A stretch of DNA of 64,000 nucleotides from NCBI GenBank assembly GCA_037349315.1, contig JBAIAC010000579.1, positions 119,669 to 183,668 of the forward strand, given 5' to 3'. The first letter of the stretch is position 1. Each line of letters begins with the position of its first letter. Positions 22,301 through 32,556 of the stretch are shown in pieces. The DNA is from Chelydra serpentina. Lineage: Eukaryota; Chordata; Testudines; Chelydridae. Both the position numbers and the translations under genes were made by a program. Below the pieces are notes generated by a model, which was not told where the DNA came from, made no database searches, and worked only from the letters and a program-made list of their open reading frames with translations.

Positions 22301-22556
22301 CGTGGCCACCCAGTGTCACTGTTGCTCTCTGAGAGATGCTGTGTGCGTTACCCCATGTGGCCACCCGGTGTCACTGTTGCTCTCTGAGAGAGACGCTGTG
22401 TGCGTTACCCCACGTGGCCACCCGGTGTCACTGTTGCTCTCTGAGAGAGATGCTGTGTGCATTACCCCACGTGGCCACCCGGTGTCACTGTTGCTCTCTG
22501 AGAGAGACGCTGTGTGCATTACCCCACATGACCATCCGGTGCCACTGTTGCTCTCT
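19315..22556. repeat. 57-bp satellite array, about 57 units, E-box core
   Basis: Tandem units of 57 bases, each with a GCTCTCTGAGAGAG dyad, GCTGTGTGC(A/G)TTACC, CCCACGTGGCCACCC and GGTGTCACTGT. Because 57 is a multiple of three and the unit lacks stops in several frames, frames of about 1000 codons stay open on both strands; these are not proteins. Most units hold the palindromic E-box CACGTG, a minority CACATG. Two units near 22260-22340 are shortened. An 18-unit super-repeat is visible. The array lies between Phe/Tyr loci and Val/Lys loci. Confidence 0.97.
20171..22222. repeat. Higher-order repeat: two copies of an 18-unit (1026-bp) block
   Basis: Diagnostic variant units recur with a spacing of exactly 1026 bases. 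The rare GAGACATGCTGTG variant is at 20171 and 21197, and it is followed in both copies by the same order of TTGTTCTCT, CACCCACTGTCACTGTCG, CACATGGCC and CACCTGGTG variants. The last units of the second copy diverge. Confidence 0.85.
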
Positions 22557-22584
22557 GAGGGGAGGGGCAGATCCCTGTTGCAGA

Positions 22585-22656
22585 GTTTCTCTAGTGTCTG
22601 GTTATCACATTTGCCTGACATGCAAAAGGGCCCTGGTTTTAAACCAGGCAGAAAGA
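22585..22656 (+). pseudogene. tRNA-Val-derived locus with anticodon GAC
   Basis: A valine-type body (TCTAGTGTCTGGTTATCAC D arm, TTTGC/GCAAA anticodon stem, perfect CCTGG/CCAGG T stem). The loop CTGACAT gives GAC, not the AAC, CAC or TAC used by vertebrates. The acceptor has two mismatches, the D loop is one base short, and the B box is weakened (TTTTAAA in the T loop). It starts 29 bases after the satellite ends. Confidence 0.7.
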
Positions 22657-22838
22657 TGAAGTTTTACTTTTCTCAGGTCCCTTAGCTGACCAGCGAGGTT
22701 CTCCCCTTCTTGCCACTGGGATCACCCCAACCCCTGCAGGACAGAGGGTGGTGAAATGAGCTGAGAAAGCTGCTGTTTCCTGCCCTCTTTTTCTTGGATA
22801 CTTTCTCTTCTGCACAAACTTGCCTCTTTTTTGTGTGA

Positions 22839-22911
22839 GCCTGGCTAGCTCAGTTGGTAGAGCATCAGACTTTTAATCTGAGGGTCCAGGGTTCAAGTCC
22901 CTGGTCAGGTG
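22839..22911 (+). tRNA. tRNA-Lys(TTT)
   Basis: An intact 73-base lysine tRNA. GCCTGGC pairs with GTCAGGT, box A is TAGCTCAGTTGG, the anticodon loop CTTTTAA gives TTT, and the T arm CAGGG TTCAAGT CCCTG is perfect. A TTTTT run for Pol III termination follows within 25 bases. Decayed relatives lie at 18107 and 26611. Confidence 0.95.
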
Positions 22912-23279
22912 TAGAGGGGATTGTTTCCCTTTTTGGTATCCCCCAAGAACTTCAGGAGTCAGCTCTTCAGTACCCTCCTTGGTGTTACTTTTTTCTTTCA
23001 GGACTTGGGCTTTCCTAGGAAGGGCCATTTACTGGCTGGGACTGAAGGGCATCGTCCCAAGGGCCATTTACTGCCTGGCACTTCCTCACACGCCCACTGG
23101 CCTCACAGTCTGGAGGAAGAAAGGCTTCTGGGTCTACAGCAAACCGCTGTGAGCCGACTTGTTGAGCAAATATAGGGCTGGTCAGAGAAGCCATAGAGAC
23201 CTTGAGCAAGGAAGGCAAATTATTGTCCACCCAGGTTCTTCTACACTGGACATCAGAGAAACATAAGGTGCTTTTCACT
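22912..23279. other. Spacer between tRNA-Lys and tRNA-Gln
   Basis: No gene is seen. The Pol III terminator of the lysine gene lies near 22928-22935. Confidence 0.5.
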
Positions 23280-23350
23280 GGTCCCATGGTGTAAGGGCAG
23301 CACTCAGGGCTCTGAATCCTGGAATCCGAGTTCAAGTCTCGGTGGGACCT
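23280..23350 (+). tRNA. tRNA-Gln(CTG)
   Basis: Acceptor GGTCCCA/TGGGACC is perfect, the T arm CCGAG TTCAAGT CTCGG is perfect, and the anticodon loop CTCTGAA gives CTG. The D loop is one base shorter than the common vertebrate form, giving 71 bases. Probably functional. Confidence 0.85.
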
Positions 23351-24786
23351 TGGGGCAGCTCTTTTGCCACCTAACACTACTGGGTGTTCCAAGGCTTCGT
23401 CTTGCTCTCTCCAATGACGTGGGAGCCTGTGTTTTGCCGCCTAGCTGTTGTGACTTGAGCGCCAGAGGGGACGTTTGATCCAGACGTCTGGCCATGCCTG
23501 GAGTCCTGTAGGTAGGGGTGCGAGCTCCATTTCCTCTGAGTCCTGAAGCTGGGCTGCAGCCTGGCCTAGGAGGCAGCCCGATGGGTTGACCATGTCCCCT
23601 GAACTCCCTGGTTCTCGCCATCTGCTCCCGCTCTAGAGACTATTTTCTATCCCATCTCTCCTTCTCTTCTCTTCTGTTCTCTCTCTTTCCCTCCTCCCCT
23701 TTGTTTTCTATGGGACCTGGCCCCATAGTTCTATGTTGTGCAATATCGTGTTTAAGTTTCCAGATCAGCTGGGGCCTGGAGAATATTTCCAGGTGGTTGC
23801 CCCCTACGTAGATTTCAGTGATCTCTGGTGTGTCCTCACGGGGAACCAGTCCACAAAAAAGAGCCAGGAGCTGGTCCCAGTGTATCCCCCATCTGCTGTG
23901 CGGAGAGAAAATTACCTCCAGCCAAGGCCCATTTGCAACCCCCTTGCTGAATGACAGGAAGCCCACTGCACAATGCTGTGCCCACAAACTCACATCCCCA
24001 GCCATAGGGGCACTTCCATATTGTGTAAATAAGGGACATAGGGGAGGAAGTGGACAGGGTTAAAACCCGTGGTTCTTATGGCCCACCACATGCATTGACC
24101 TCCCCTCAGGCAGGGGACCTATAGGCCCGAGATCACCTGCCCCCTATAGCCTGGATCTGACACACCCAGGCCCAACTGGGTAGCCTCTCTTGCAATCCCT
24201 GTATGGAAGAATTGGGAGCCATACTCTCCCAGTGGCAATATTTCAGAGGTGGGTACAGACTTTGTGACAGAAAGCCTGGGGCTTGTCTCTGCACCTCCCC
24301 TATCCGGAAGAACAGAGGCTGAGGGGGCACAAGGGCGGAAGGTGACAAACAGGCCTGAACAGGAGAGATTTTCTTTGTGTTACAATTCATCAAAATCTCA
24401 TCCCTGAAAAGCTCCGAAGGGGTGTAGCTCAGCCCCCCAACCACTCAGCGCGCTGCCGTAGATAATTCTGCCACCGAGACTGCTGGCTCCCTGCTCCTCT
24501 CCCTCCCCAATGGGGATTTTCACATGTAGAAAGGAGGGTTTGGGGAGCAAAGATTGAGAGGGTGTCGGGGGGCTCAAAGGATGGGCAGCGCTCTAGGCTC
24601 TGCTTGAGAGATCCTGGCAGAGGGAGGCAGGATTGTAGATTTGTGCTGTGTGACCTGGACTCTGCAGAGGAGGTGATAAGTGAAGGGGCATTTTTGATTC
24701 CTCCCCCCTCAGTGTCCTCTGGGATGGAATTCTAGGGTCCATGGGGCCAAAGAAGTGGACAAAGCCATTGGGTTAATGAAAACCAG
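23351..24786. other. Spacer; 23700-24060 is duplicated inverted at 46530-46815
   Basis: No gene. From about 23818 (GATCTCTGGTGTGTCC) to 24060 the sequence returns in reverse complement at 46530-46770, sharing AAAAGAGCCAGGAGCTGGTC and CATCCCCAGCCATAGGGGCA. A 14-base match to an alanine tRNA 5' end (GGGGTGTAGCTCAG) at 24419-24432 is not continued and was not called. Confidence 0.6.
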
Positions 24787-24880
24787 TGCTCCAGGTGAGG
24801 CTTGAACTCACAACCTCAGCATGTCGCCACTCAGCACTGCCGTATAAGTAATGTGCGCTAACCCATTGCGCCACTGGAGC
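24787..24880 (-). tRNA. tRNA-Ile(TAT) with ~20-nt intron
   Basis: A 94-base gene, the usual size for vertebrate intron-containing tRNA-Ile(TAT). The acceptor GCTCCAG/CTGGAGC is perfect, box A is GGCGCAATGGG, the anticodon is TAT in CTTATA just before the intron, and the T arm GTGAG TTCAAGC CTCAC is perfect. There is one mismatch in the anticodon stem. A TTTT terminator follows directly on the minus strand near 24778. Confidence 0.93.
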
Positions 24881-26610
24881 CCTTGCTTAGGGGGTTTTCT
24901 CCCAGTCCCCCCAGGCTGATAGAGGCAAGGATTGACTCCAAACAATGCTAAGTGGAGTTGAGAGAGGGGAGAGCCAAGTGCTGGTACTTGATGGGCTGGG
25001 TTCTTCTTAAGGGAACCAGGCACCATTTGACCCTTTTGGTCTTCGCTGTGTAACAACCGAGCTGATTGAGACTCAATTTCGAGTCTTGCTGCAGACCAAC
25101 AGATCTGAGATCACTGATCACCAGGTCTCAGCATTAGTCCTGCTTGGGGACGTTGACTCTCATGTAAGAAACTGCCTAGTCTGCACTAGCAGTGAGGCTC
25201 CCGCACTAACAGCTGGAATCACTGAGAGACGTGTCAGTGGAGGTACCCAGACATGCCGGAACAGGGGGGAACAAGGCCACGTGACTTTTAAAAGCGGGAG
25301 GGCTCTGCCTTCCCCCTTTGTAATGACCGTAAGGGCGAGTGATGCTGGGGAGGGGCAGCCAGCAGGAGGTGGGGTTTTGGAGGGAAGAGGCAGGGCAGGA
25401 GTGGGGCTTTGGGGAGAAGGGGCAATTAAGAGTGTGGCCTCAAGTGGAAGAGGTGGGACGAGGCCACTGTTCAGGCACTGGGGCCTGCCACTTTTAGCGA
25501 GGTTCCGCCACTCCTGGTGGGACCTCAAGACATCTCAGCCGAGAGAGGGCGGCCAGCAGAGCGGTGATAGGGTAGATGGCAAGTGACTGCCAATGTGGCC
25601 AGACAGCGGAGCCAGAAAGGGCTTCCCCCCACCCATCCCCCAACGGTGAGAGGTGAATCCCGCAGATGCTACTCTGGGTTTTCACTGACCCAGGACAACA
25701 CCCGTGACTGAGGTGCAGAGAAGGGAGGGGACATCCGAAGAGGTTTTGGTGTCTGGATATAAGCACCCAAGGCAAAAGGATGTCCCTCAGTGTACTGTGG
25801 GGTGGGTGTTTTGTTCATAGTGCTACATTATGAATTCGAATTGTGGAGTATTCCCAAGTTAATCCAAGGTTGTTTTCCTCCTTTTTATTAAAGCTTTCTT
25901 TTCTAGACTCAGTGCCTGTGAGTTGGGAAAATATTTCTTCTTGGAGGTACCCAGCCATGGTTATTTCCCCCTGATTACTGGGGGAAGGGGGCTTAGGCAG
26001 ATTTTGTGTTGTATTCTTGAAGAGGAATCCCAAGAGGGAATCAAAGCTCAATTTTCAGAGCCAGAGGTGCTCTAACTGAGCTAGTCAAGCTGTCTGAAGG
26101 CATTTAAGAGCAGTCCCTAGGTGCTTCGGTGCATCTCAGCAGCTGGGTAAAAGCTTCTTTGGGGGAAAATCTCCTTCCCCACCACCAAAAGGAGCCCCTT
26201 GAGTGGGAATGGTAAGAGGCCCCACTGGGGGGTGGGTGGGGTGGCTCTGCTTTCCTACCACCTAGTGACGCTGGCCCCAGAACACATGAACATGCTGGTC
26301 AGCGGGTGGCCTTTGGTGGGGGTTTGGCGTGCCAGGTGGCAGGGAGAAGACGGGCTGGGCATCTTTGTGGAGGTCCTCAGGTCATGCGTAGGCATGGTCC
26401 TCCCCCCCTCTTGCCCCACCCTCGGTTGCTCTGTGACTTTTAAGCCGTCCCTTGGGGTTGTCAGCACCAGCCGCTTCTGCTCTAGGTGCACAGAGGAGAA
26501 GAGGTGGGCCGGACTCTTCCTCCCTCCAACCTACAGCGGACTACTAAACCTGGCCCTGATACTCCTTCCTTTAAGTGCTATGTCTGTCACGGGAAGCATT
26601 CAGTATGTAA
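24881..26610. other. Spacer with a possible tRNA-like fragment
   Basis: No protein gene is recognised. On the minus strand around 26040-26100 a segment reads GACTAGCTCAGTTAGAGCAC followed by a weak T-arm-like GCTTTGATTCC; it may be a very decayed tRNA but the identity cannot be fixed. The 166-codon frame at 25086-25586 has no domain I recognise. Confidence 0.4.
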
Positions 26611-26683
26611 ACTTGGCTAGCTCAGTTGGTAGAGCGTCAGACTTTTACTCTGAGGGTCAAGGGTTCAAGTTCCTGGTTAGATA
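26611..26683 (+). pseudogene. tRNA-Lys(TTT), degenerate
   Basis: Lysine tRNA with a normal A box (TAGCTCAGTTGGTAGAGC) and anticodon TTT, but base 38 is C and the acceptor strands ACTTGGC and GTTAGAT pair poorly. A TTTTT run follows near 26693. Confidence 0.75.
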
Positions 26684-26756
26684 AAGGGACACTTTTTCCT
26701 TGTGATATCCCCCAAGGACTTCTGAAGGTATTTATTGAGGACCCTTTTTGACTTTG

Positions 26757-27885
26757 GGCTGGATGCACTGCTGCTGAGGGTGCTAAAAGAGTTGGTGAAT
26801 GTGATTACAGGGCCATTGGCTATTATCTTGGAAAACTCATGGTGATTGGTTGAGGTCCCAGATAACTGGAAAAAGGGTAATATAGTGCCCATCCTGGAAG
26901 AAGGGAGGATGCCGGGAACTACAGGCTGGTAGTTGGCAGCCGGTATCAAGTGGAGTGCCCTAAGGGTCGGTGCTGGGGCCGGTTTTGCTCAATATCTTCA
27001 TCAACGATCTGGAGGATGGTGTGGACTGCACCCTTAGCAAGTTTGCAGATGACACTAAACTGGGAGGAGTGGTTGATACACTGGAGGGTAGGGATAGGAT
27101 ACAGAGGGACCTAGACAAATTAGAGGATTGGGCCAAAAGAAATCTGATGAGGTTCAACAAGGACAAGTGCAGAGTCCTGCACTTAGGATGGAAGAATCCC
27201 ATGTACTGCTACAGACTAGGGCTGGGCAGCAGTTCTGCAGAGAAGGACCTAGGGGTTACAGTGGACGAAAAGCTGAATATGAGTCAACAGTGTGCCCTTG
27301 TTGCCAAGAAGGCTAACTGCATTTTGGGTTGTATAAGTAGGGGCATTGCCAGCAGATCAAGGGACGTGATCATTCCCCTCTATTCAGCACCAGTGAGGCC
27401 TCATTTGGAGTACTGTGTCCAGTTTTGGGCCCCACACTACAAGAAGGATGTGGATAAATTGGAAAGAGTCCAGCGGAGGGCAACAAAAATGATTAGGGGG
27501 CAGGAGCACATGACGTATGAGGAGAGGCTGAGGGAACTGGGATTGTTTAGTCTGCAGAAGAGAAGAATCATAGAATATCAGGGTTGGAAGGGACCTTAGT
27601 AGGTCATCTAGTCCAACCCCCTGCTCAAAGCAGGACCAATCCCCAATTTTTGCCCCAGATCCCCAAATGGCCCCCTCAAGGATTGAACTCACAACCCTGG
27701 GTTTAGCAGGCCAATGCTCAAACCACTGAGCTATCCCTCCCCCCGAGGGGGGGGATTTGATAGCTGCTTTCAACTACCTGAAAGGGGGTTCCAAAGAGGG
27801 TGGATCTAGACTGTTCTCAGTGGTAGAAGATGACAGAACAAGGAGTCATGGTCTCAAGTTGCAGTGGTGGGGGGTTTAGCTTGGA
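26757..27885 (+). mobile_element. CR1 fragment with internal deletion, interrupted by a SINE
   Basis: Same subfamily as 12722-14940. The sequence jumps near 26932 from the YRPV region to WQPVSSGVP, deleting about 360 bases, then reads through [14 protein letters not shown] and FADDTKL. An inverted SINE splits it at about 27566-27745. It ends without the normal tail. Confidence 0.9.
27566..27745 (-). mobile_element. tRNA-derived SINE (Cry type) inserted in CR1
   Basis: Minus-strand copy of the SINE described at 5911-6089: head with AGGGATAGCTCAGTGGTTTG, body GGGTTGTGAGTTCAATCC, CR1-like tail ending in ATATTCTATGATTC. It is less diverged than the first copy. It lies antisense within the CR1 reverse transcriptase region. 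Confidence 0.88.
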
Positions 27886-27920
27886 TAAAGTGGAACTGTT
27901 GCAAGGGTTTTCTTCAGGCA

Positions 27921-27994
27921 GGCACCATGGCCTAGCTGGCTAAAGCACCTGCCTAGTAAACAGGAGATCCTGGGTTCAACTCCCCGTGGTGCCA
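27921..27994 (+). tRNA. tRNA-Thr(AGT)
   Basis: A 74-base threonine tRNA. The acceptor GGCACCA/TGGTGCC is perfect, the D arm GGCCTAGCTGGCTAAAGC is normal, the anticodon loop CTAGTAA gives AGT, and the T arm is CTGGG TTCAACT CCCCG with one mismatch. There is also one mismatch at the loop-closing pair of the anticodon stem. Probably functional. Confidence 0.88.
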
Positions 27995-28260
27995 GCCTGT
28001 GGAGTTCTCTCTTTGCCGTCAGGGCGGGGACAGTGTTTGGAGATGTTTCCCCCCCAGGATCTGCAGGGACATACTGGCCACTTCCAGGAGCAGCGTAGCA
28101 TGGAGGGAGGTGGCAGGGAGCCACCTAATGCTTCTGGCAAATCTCTACACTTTGGGTCTCTGTCATAGCGGGCTTTGGCCTCTGGGCTCCCAGCTCATAT
28201 TACTGGCCAACAGGGATTTTAGGGTTCAGCAGCACAGGGAGCGGGAAGGAGGAACCTGAG

Positions 28261-28560
28261 CATAAGAACTGCCATAGTGGGTCAAACGAACAGTTCGTCT
28301 GGTCTTGTATCCTGTCTTCTGACAGCGGCCAGGGCCAGGTGCGCCTGAGGGAAGGAACACAACAGCCACTCACTGAGTGAACCGTCCCATCCTCCCCTCC
28401 CAGCATCTGGCAGTCAGAGTGTTAGGGACACGCAGAGCATGGGGATGCAGCATCCCTGATTCCCTTGGCTAACAGCTGATGTCCCGATCCTGAGGAACTG
28501 ATCGAATTCTTGGTTGGACCCTTTTGTAGTTTTGGCCTTCAACACATAATGAACACACAC
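28261..28560 (-). mobile_element. CR1 3' fragment, second subfamily
   Basis: The plus-strand text CATAAGAACTGCCATAGTGG followed by TATCCTGTCTTCTGACAG is the reverse of a CR1 3' end common in turtles. Related fragments are at 30869, 49070 and 50610. Only the 3' untranslated region is present. Confidence 0.75.
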
Positions 28561-29206
28561 CTGCAACCCCACGAATTCTAAACACATGAGTTACACACCC
28601 TGAGGTCAAGACATTTTAATCAATACAGGATATTTGGTTCTTATGGGGCTCTTTGATCCCGAGCCTTTAGGGTGCCGTAAGGCCACTTCCACAAAAGCTG
28701 GAGCCTAAATCCTGAATGAAACTTGGTCTCCCCTCATCCTCTTCCTATTACCTCACCCAAACATTTCATAGACCTGAGGCCATATCGACACTCCAAGCCC
28801 ATGTTAACTCAAGTTATGTCAGCATAGACTCGCTACGGTTACTATGTCACTTCTGTGACTTACTTGTGCTATTCTAATAAATAAAATAGACCTGTAATGG
28901 TGATGAATTAACCACCATACAAGTATATTGAAGGCGAACCCTAAGGAAATTAAGAGTTTAAATTATCCTCCACATGTCCCGTGTCCCACTAAAATAAATC
29001 CAACCCACAAGTCACAAGGTCAGGATGCTGGATGGTGCTGAGAGTTTGCGTGACACCTCAGGGACACAGCGTGAGGTAGTGTCCCAGGCATCGATAGGAA
29101 AGGAGCAGAACCAGATTGACTTGGGCTAGGGAGAGAATTGAGAGTGTCTCAGGGGTTTGTATAGATGTATTGTCTTGGTTAGAAACTGGGGCTAAAACAC
29201 AGGTCT
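28561..29206. other. Non-coding spacer
   Basis: AT-rich DNA without a recognised gene. A TTTT run (reverse of AAAA at about 29194) lies just downstream of the minus-strand tRNA-Ser and fits a Pol III terminator. Confidence 0.5.
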
Positions 29207-29288
29207 CGCTGTGAGCAGGATTCGAACCTGCGCAGGGGAACCCTATTGGATTTCAACTCCAACACCTTAACCACTCGGCCATCACAGC
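29207..29288 (-). tRNA. tRNA-Ser(TGA)
   Basis: An intact 82-base type II tRNA. The acceptor GCTGTGA/TCACAGC is perfect, GTGGTTAAGG is in the D arm, the anticodon loop GTTGAAA gives TGA, and the long variable arm is followed by GCAGG TTCGAAT CCTGC. A TTTT terminator follows within 15 bases. Confidence 0.95.
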
Positions 29289-29675
29289 TGTGAGCACAGC
29301 AATGCTCCAATACCAGAGTAACTGGTAAATAATCCCAACGCCTGGGCTTGAAGTCACCTGAAATACAGAAATCAAACAGCAAACCCGGCTCCCAAAGCAC
29401 AGGAGGGATTTGGGGTTTGTTCTCTTTGCTTAGCCACGTGCAGTAGCACAGAGAGGGCTTTGAAAAGCCTCCCCTCCCACAGAGTGGGAATGGGAAAGAA
29501 TTGTTCACTTGAAGCTTGATTTGAATGACCACGTCTGGACCACAGGGCCAGGGACTGACATTTGTTAAAGAAACAAGTGACCACTAAACCAGGCTAAGAA
29601 AAATGTCTCCTGGAGTAAATCATTGGAATAGCAGCAGTATTATGCAGAAGGAAATGTCTCACAAGAGGAGTTAGC

Positions 29676-29744
29676 GCATTGGTGGTTCAGTAGCAGAAGT
29701 CATAGCTACAGCGGGAGGTCTAGGTTTGGTTTCTGGCCAATAGA
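29676..29744 (+). pseudogene. tRNA-Gly(GCC)-type pseudogene
   Basis: The 5' end GCATTGGTGGTTCAGTAG and the 3' strand GGCCAATAGA are those of glycine tRNA, and GCGGGAGG follows the anticodon arm. The anticodon loop itself is scrambled and several bases are missing (69 bases in all). Confidence 0.7.
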
Positions 29745-30868
29745 GGGATGAGCCCATTAGACAAACTGGCCGAGTAGCTTAGACAATAGCCTGCTAATAT
29801 TTTGTCATCCTTGTGGGCAGGAGCAGTGGAAGCCCCTAAAAGTGTGGGGTCCACAGGTACCCAAACCATGGCCCTGCCCTGAGGTCCCACCCATTTCCCC
29901 TGAGCCCTCTCCCCACACTGCCCATCTCCACAAGATGCCACCCGTTGCTCCTCTCCACCCTCTCCCACTGTTGCTCACCCTTAGGACTGGGAAAGAGTTG
30001 GAGGGCATATTCCCCCTACCTTCAAAGGTTGGGGGCCAGGGCCCCCTGCCTCCCCATTCCAGCACCCGCGCTTCTGGGCCTGTTTTATTCTTTCCCCAGG
30101 TCTCTCAACCAACCGTTTTCCTCCTTCAGTTCAGTGAGAGCCCCACACTCTTTACTTCCTACACACAAGGAGTCACAGACAGACCTTGCAAGGAAAACCT
30201 CACCCAGGAGTCGGAAGCACTCGGAGTGATGGAAAACAGAGGGGAACTGACAGTGGGACCCAGAGCGGTTCCCCTGCTGCTCAGCATCACCAATTGTAGG
30301 GAACCCATTGGAATTGCCTTTGGGAACCTGCCTGCCTTTAATGACTCAGGGATACAATCATTATTCCATTTGAGGTACGGTTAGAGCATCCGCAACCCCT
30401 GCGTCAGAGCCACTGAAATCGCTTGGTCCTTATATTTTACCAGCCATAAAAATAAAGGGAGTTTAAATAAATCCCTTTTCAGAGTCAATGAGGACTCAGG
30501 AATCCTGGGGCTTCTCATTCCTTAGTCTCTGGCACCATCGGGTGCCCATTTCGTTTTACTCCTTTTGATTAAAAGCTTTATTTTGCAAAGAAATATCCTG
30601 TCCCTGAAGACCCAGGAGCGGGGGCTGCATTCATCGTACCTACAGAAAAGGGACTGAGATATTCCCCAGGCCCCTCGATCCCAGCCTGCTTTCTGGGGTG
30701 CTGCTGCCCATGCAGCTCCATCCCAGCCCCCACTTTCTGCACCTCCAGCCAAGCACTTAGATGCAAGCACCTTCCACCTGGCCACCCCCTGACAATCCCG
30801 GAGGACATAAGGTGGGAGAGGATGAACACTAGAGAGAGCTGGGGGCCTCATAATCTCCTCCCGCTTAG
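29745..30868. other. Non-coding spacer
   Basis: No gene recognised. The 180-codon frame at 29842-30384 is low in recognisable motifs and lacks splice or start support. Confidence 0.4.
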
Positions 30869-32015
30869 AACATAAGAACATAAGAAAGCCCGTACTGGGT
30901 CAGACCAAAGGTCCATCCAGCCCAGTATCCTGTCCACCGACAGTGGCCAATGCCAGCTGACCCGGAGTGAGTGGACCTAACAGGTAATGATCAAGTGATC
31001 TCTCTCCTGCCATACATCACCCCCCTTTGACAAACAGAGGCTAAGGACACCATTTCTTACCCATTGTGGCTAATAGCCATTAATGGACTTAACCTCCATG
31101 AATTTATCCAGTTCTCTTTTAAACCCTGTTATAGTCCTAGCCTTCAGAGCCTCTTCAAGCAAGGAGTTCCACAGGTTGACTGTGCGCTGTGTGAAGAAGA
31201 ACTTCCTTTTATTTGTTTTAAACCTGCTGCCCACTAATTTCATTGGGTGGCCCCTAGTTCTTTTATTATGAGAACAAGTAAATAACTTTTCCTTATTCAC
31301 TTCCTCCACACCACTCATAATTTTATATACCTCTATCATACCCCCCATAGTCTCCTCTTTTCCATGCTAAAAAGTCCTAGCCTCTTTAATCTCTCCTCAT
31401 ATGGGACCCGTTCCAGACCCCTAATCATTTTAGTTGCCCTTCTCTGAACCTTTTCTAATGCCAATATATCCTTTTTGAGATGAGGAGACCACAATTGTAT
31501 GCAGTATTCAAGATGTGGGCGCACTATGGATTTGTATAGGGGCAGTAAGATATTCTCCGTCTTATTCTCTATCCCTTTTTAATGATTCCTAACATCCCGT
31601 TTGCTTTTTTGACTGCCGCTGCACACTGCGTGGACATCTTTAGAGAACTATCCACGATGACTCCAAGATATTTTTCCTGATTAGTTGTAGCTAAATTAGC
31701 CCCCATCATATTCTATGTATAGTTGGGGTTATTTTTTCCAATGTGCATTACTTTACATTTATCCACATTAAATTTCATTTGCCATTTTATTGCCCAATCA
31801 TTTAGTTTTGTGAGATCTTTTTGTAGTTCTTCACAGTCTGCTTTGGTCTTAACAATCTTGAGCAGCTTAGTATCATCTGCAAACTTTGCCACCTCACTGT
31901 TTACCCCTTCTTCCAAATCATTTATGAATAGGTTGAATAGGATTGGTCCTAGGACTGACCCTTGGGGAACACCACTAGTTAGCCCTCTCCATTGTGAAAA
32001 TTTACCCTTTATTCC
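30869..32015 (-). mobile_element. CR1 fragment, second subfamily, with reverse transcriptase remnants
   Basis: Read on the minus strand: [20 protein letters not shown] and [11 protein letters not shown] near 31870-31970, then NVDKCKVMHIGKNNP, and further down [18 protein letters not shown] and [20 protein letters not shown]. It ends in the 3' region that reads CCCGTACTGGGTCAGACC on the plus strand at 30887. Frames are broken in several places. It is a different subfamily from 12722-14940. Confidence 0.9.
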
Positions 32016-32022
32016 TACCCTT

Positions 32023-32556
32023 TGGTCTCTCATTGTACCGAAAAGGGAGATGGTTGCTTCTACAGGAAGGAGAAGATTAAATGCATCCGATGAGGATGGG
32101 ATTCGAACCCATGCGTGCAAAGCACAATGGATTAGCAGTCCATCACCTTAACCACTCGGCCACCTCATCTGAGGTGTCAAAAAAGGACAGGAGGAGAAAT
32201 CTAAGAGCAGCGGAGATAGGGATACTCAGGAGTTTTTAAATACTAAGTGTACGCAGGGTCTGGATGAGCTCCCCCCTCACATCGAGTGATGAGCTGGGGA
32301 AAGACTTCAGGACCAGACCGTGTTTGCCCAGACACCCCTACTTGGCCTGGGTATGCAGCATGATGGGGCCGCTTTGCCAAAGGAATGAGTTTTGGCTGGT
32401 GTTGGGTTACAAATCACTGTAGCATTGAGTGGAATGAAATGTTATTCTCCTTCCTGTCTGAGTGAAGGGCGGCAGAACATACTGAGTCCGTCCTGAAGGC
32501 GGGGCGAGGTGGGTGAGAAATACCTTTTATTGGACTGCATAGAAGTGATTGAGGAC
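32023..32556 (+). repeat. Segmental duplication partner of 55045-55582
   Basis: Over about 530 bases the two segments match in the same orientation, both carrying a minus-strand tRNA-Ser(GCT) (intact here, decayed there), then GATAGGGATACTCAGGAGTT and TACCTTTTATTGGAC. The match stops here exactly where an LTR begins at 32557. Confidence 0.9.
32088..32169 (-). tRNA. tRNA-Ser(GCT)
   Basis: An intact 82-base type II tRNA. The acceptor GATGAGG/CCTCATC is perfect, TGGCCGAGTGGTTAAGG is the D arm, the anticodon loop CTGCTAA gives GCT, and the T arm ATGGG TTCGAAT CCCAT is perfect. A TTTT run lies about 45 bases downstream. It reads AGC/AGT. Confidence 0.95.

Noticed and set aside
19180..22332. Open frame of about 1050 codons with a 19-residue periodic peptide
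   Set aside because: It is the translation of a 57-bp satellite; equally long frames exist on the same and opposite strands, and the shortened units at the end break it.
19315..22556. Possible CRISPR-like array
   Set aside because: Units are direct and contiguous with no unique spacers, in a vertebrate nuclear context.
24419..24432. Alanine tRNA start (GGGGTGTAGCTCAG)
   Set aside because: Only 14 bases match and no anticodon or T arm follows.
26040..26100. Box-A-like TAGCTCAGTTAGAGC on the minus strand
   Set aside because: Possibly a decayed tRNA, but identity and ends could not be set, so it is mentioned only in the spacer entry.
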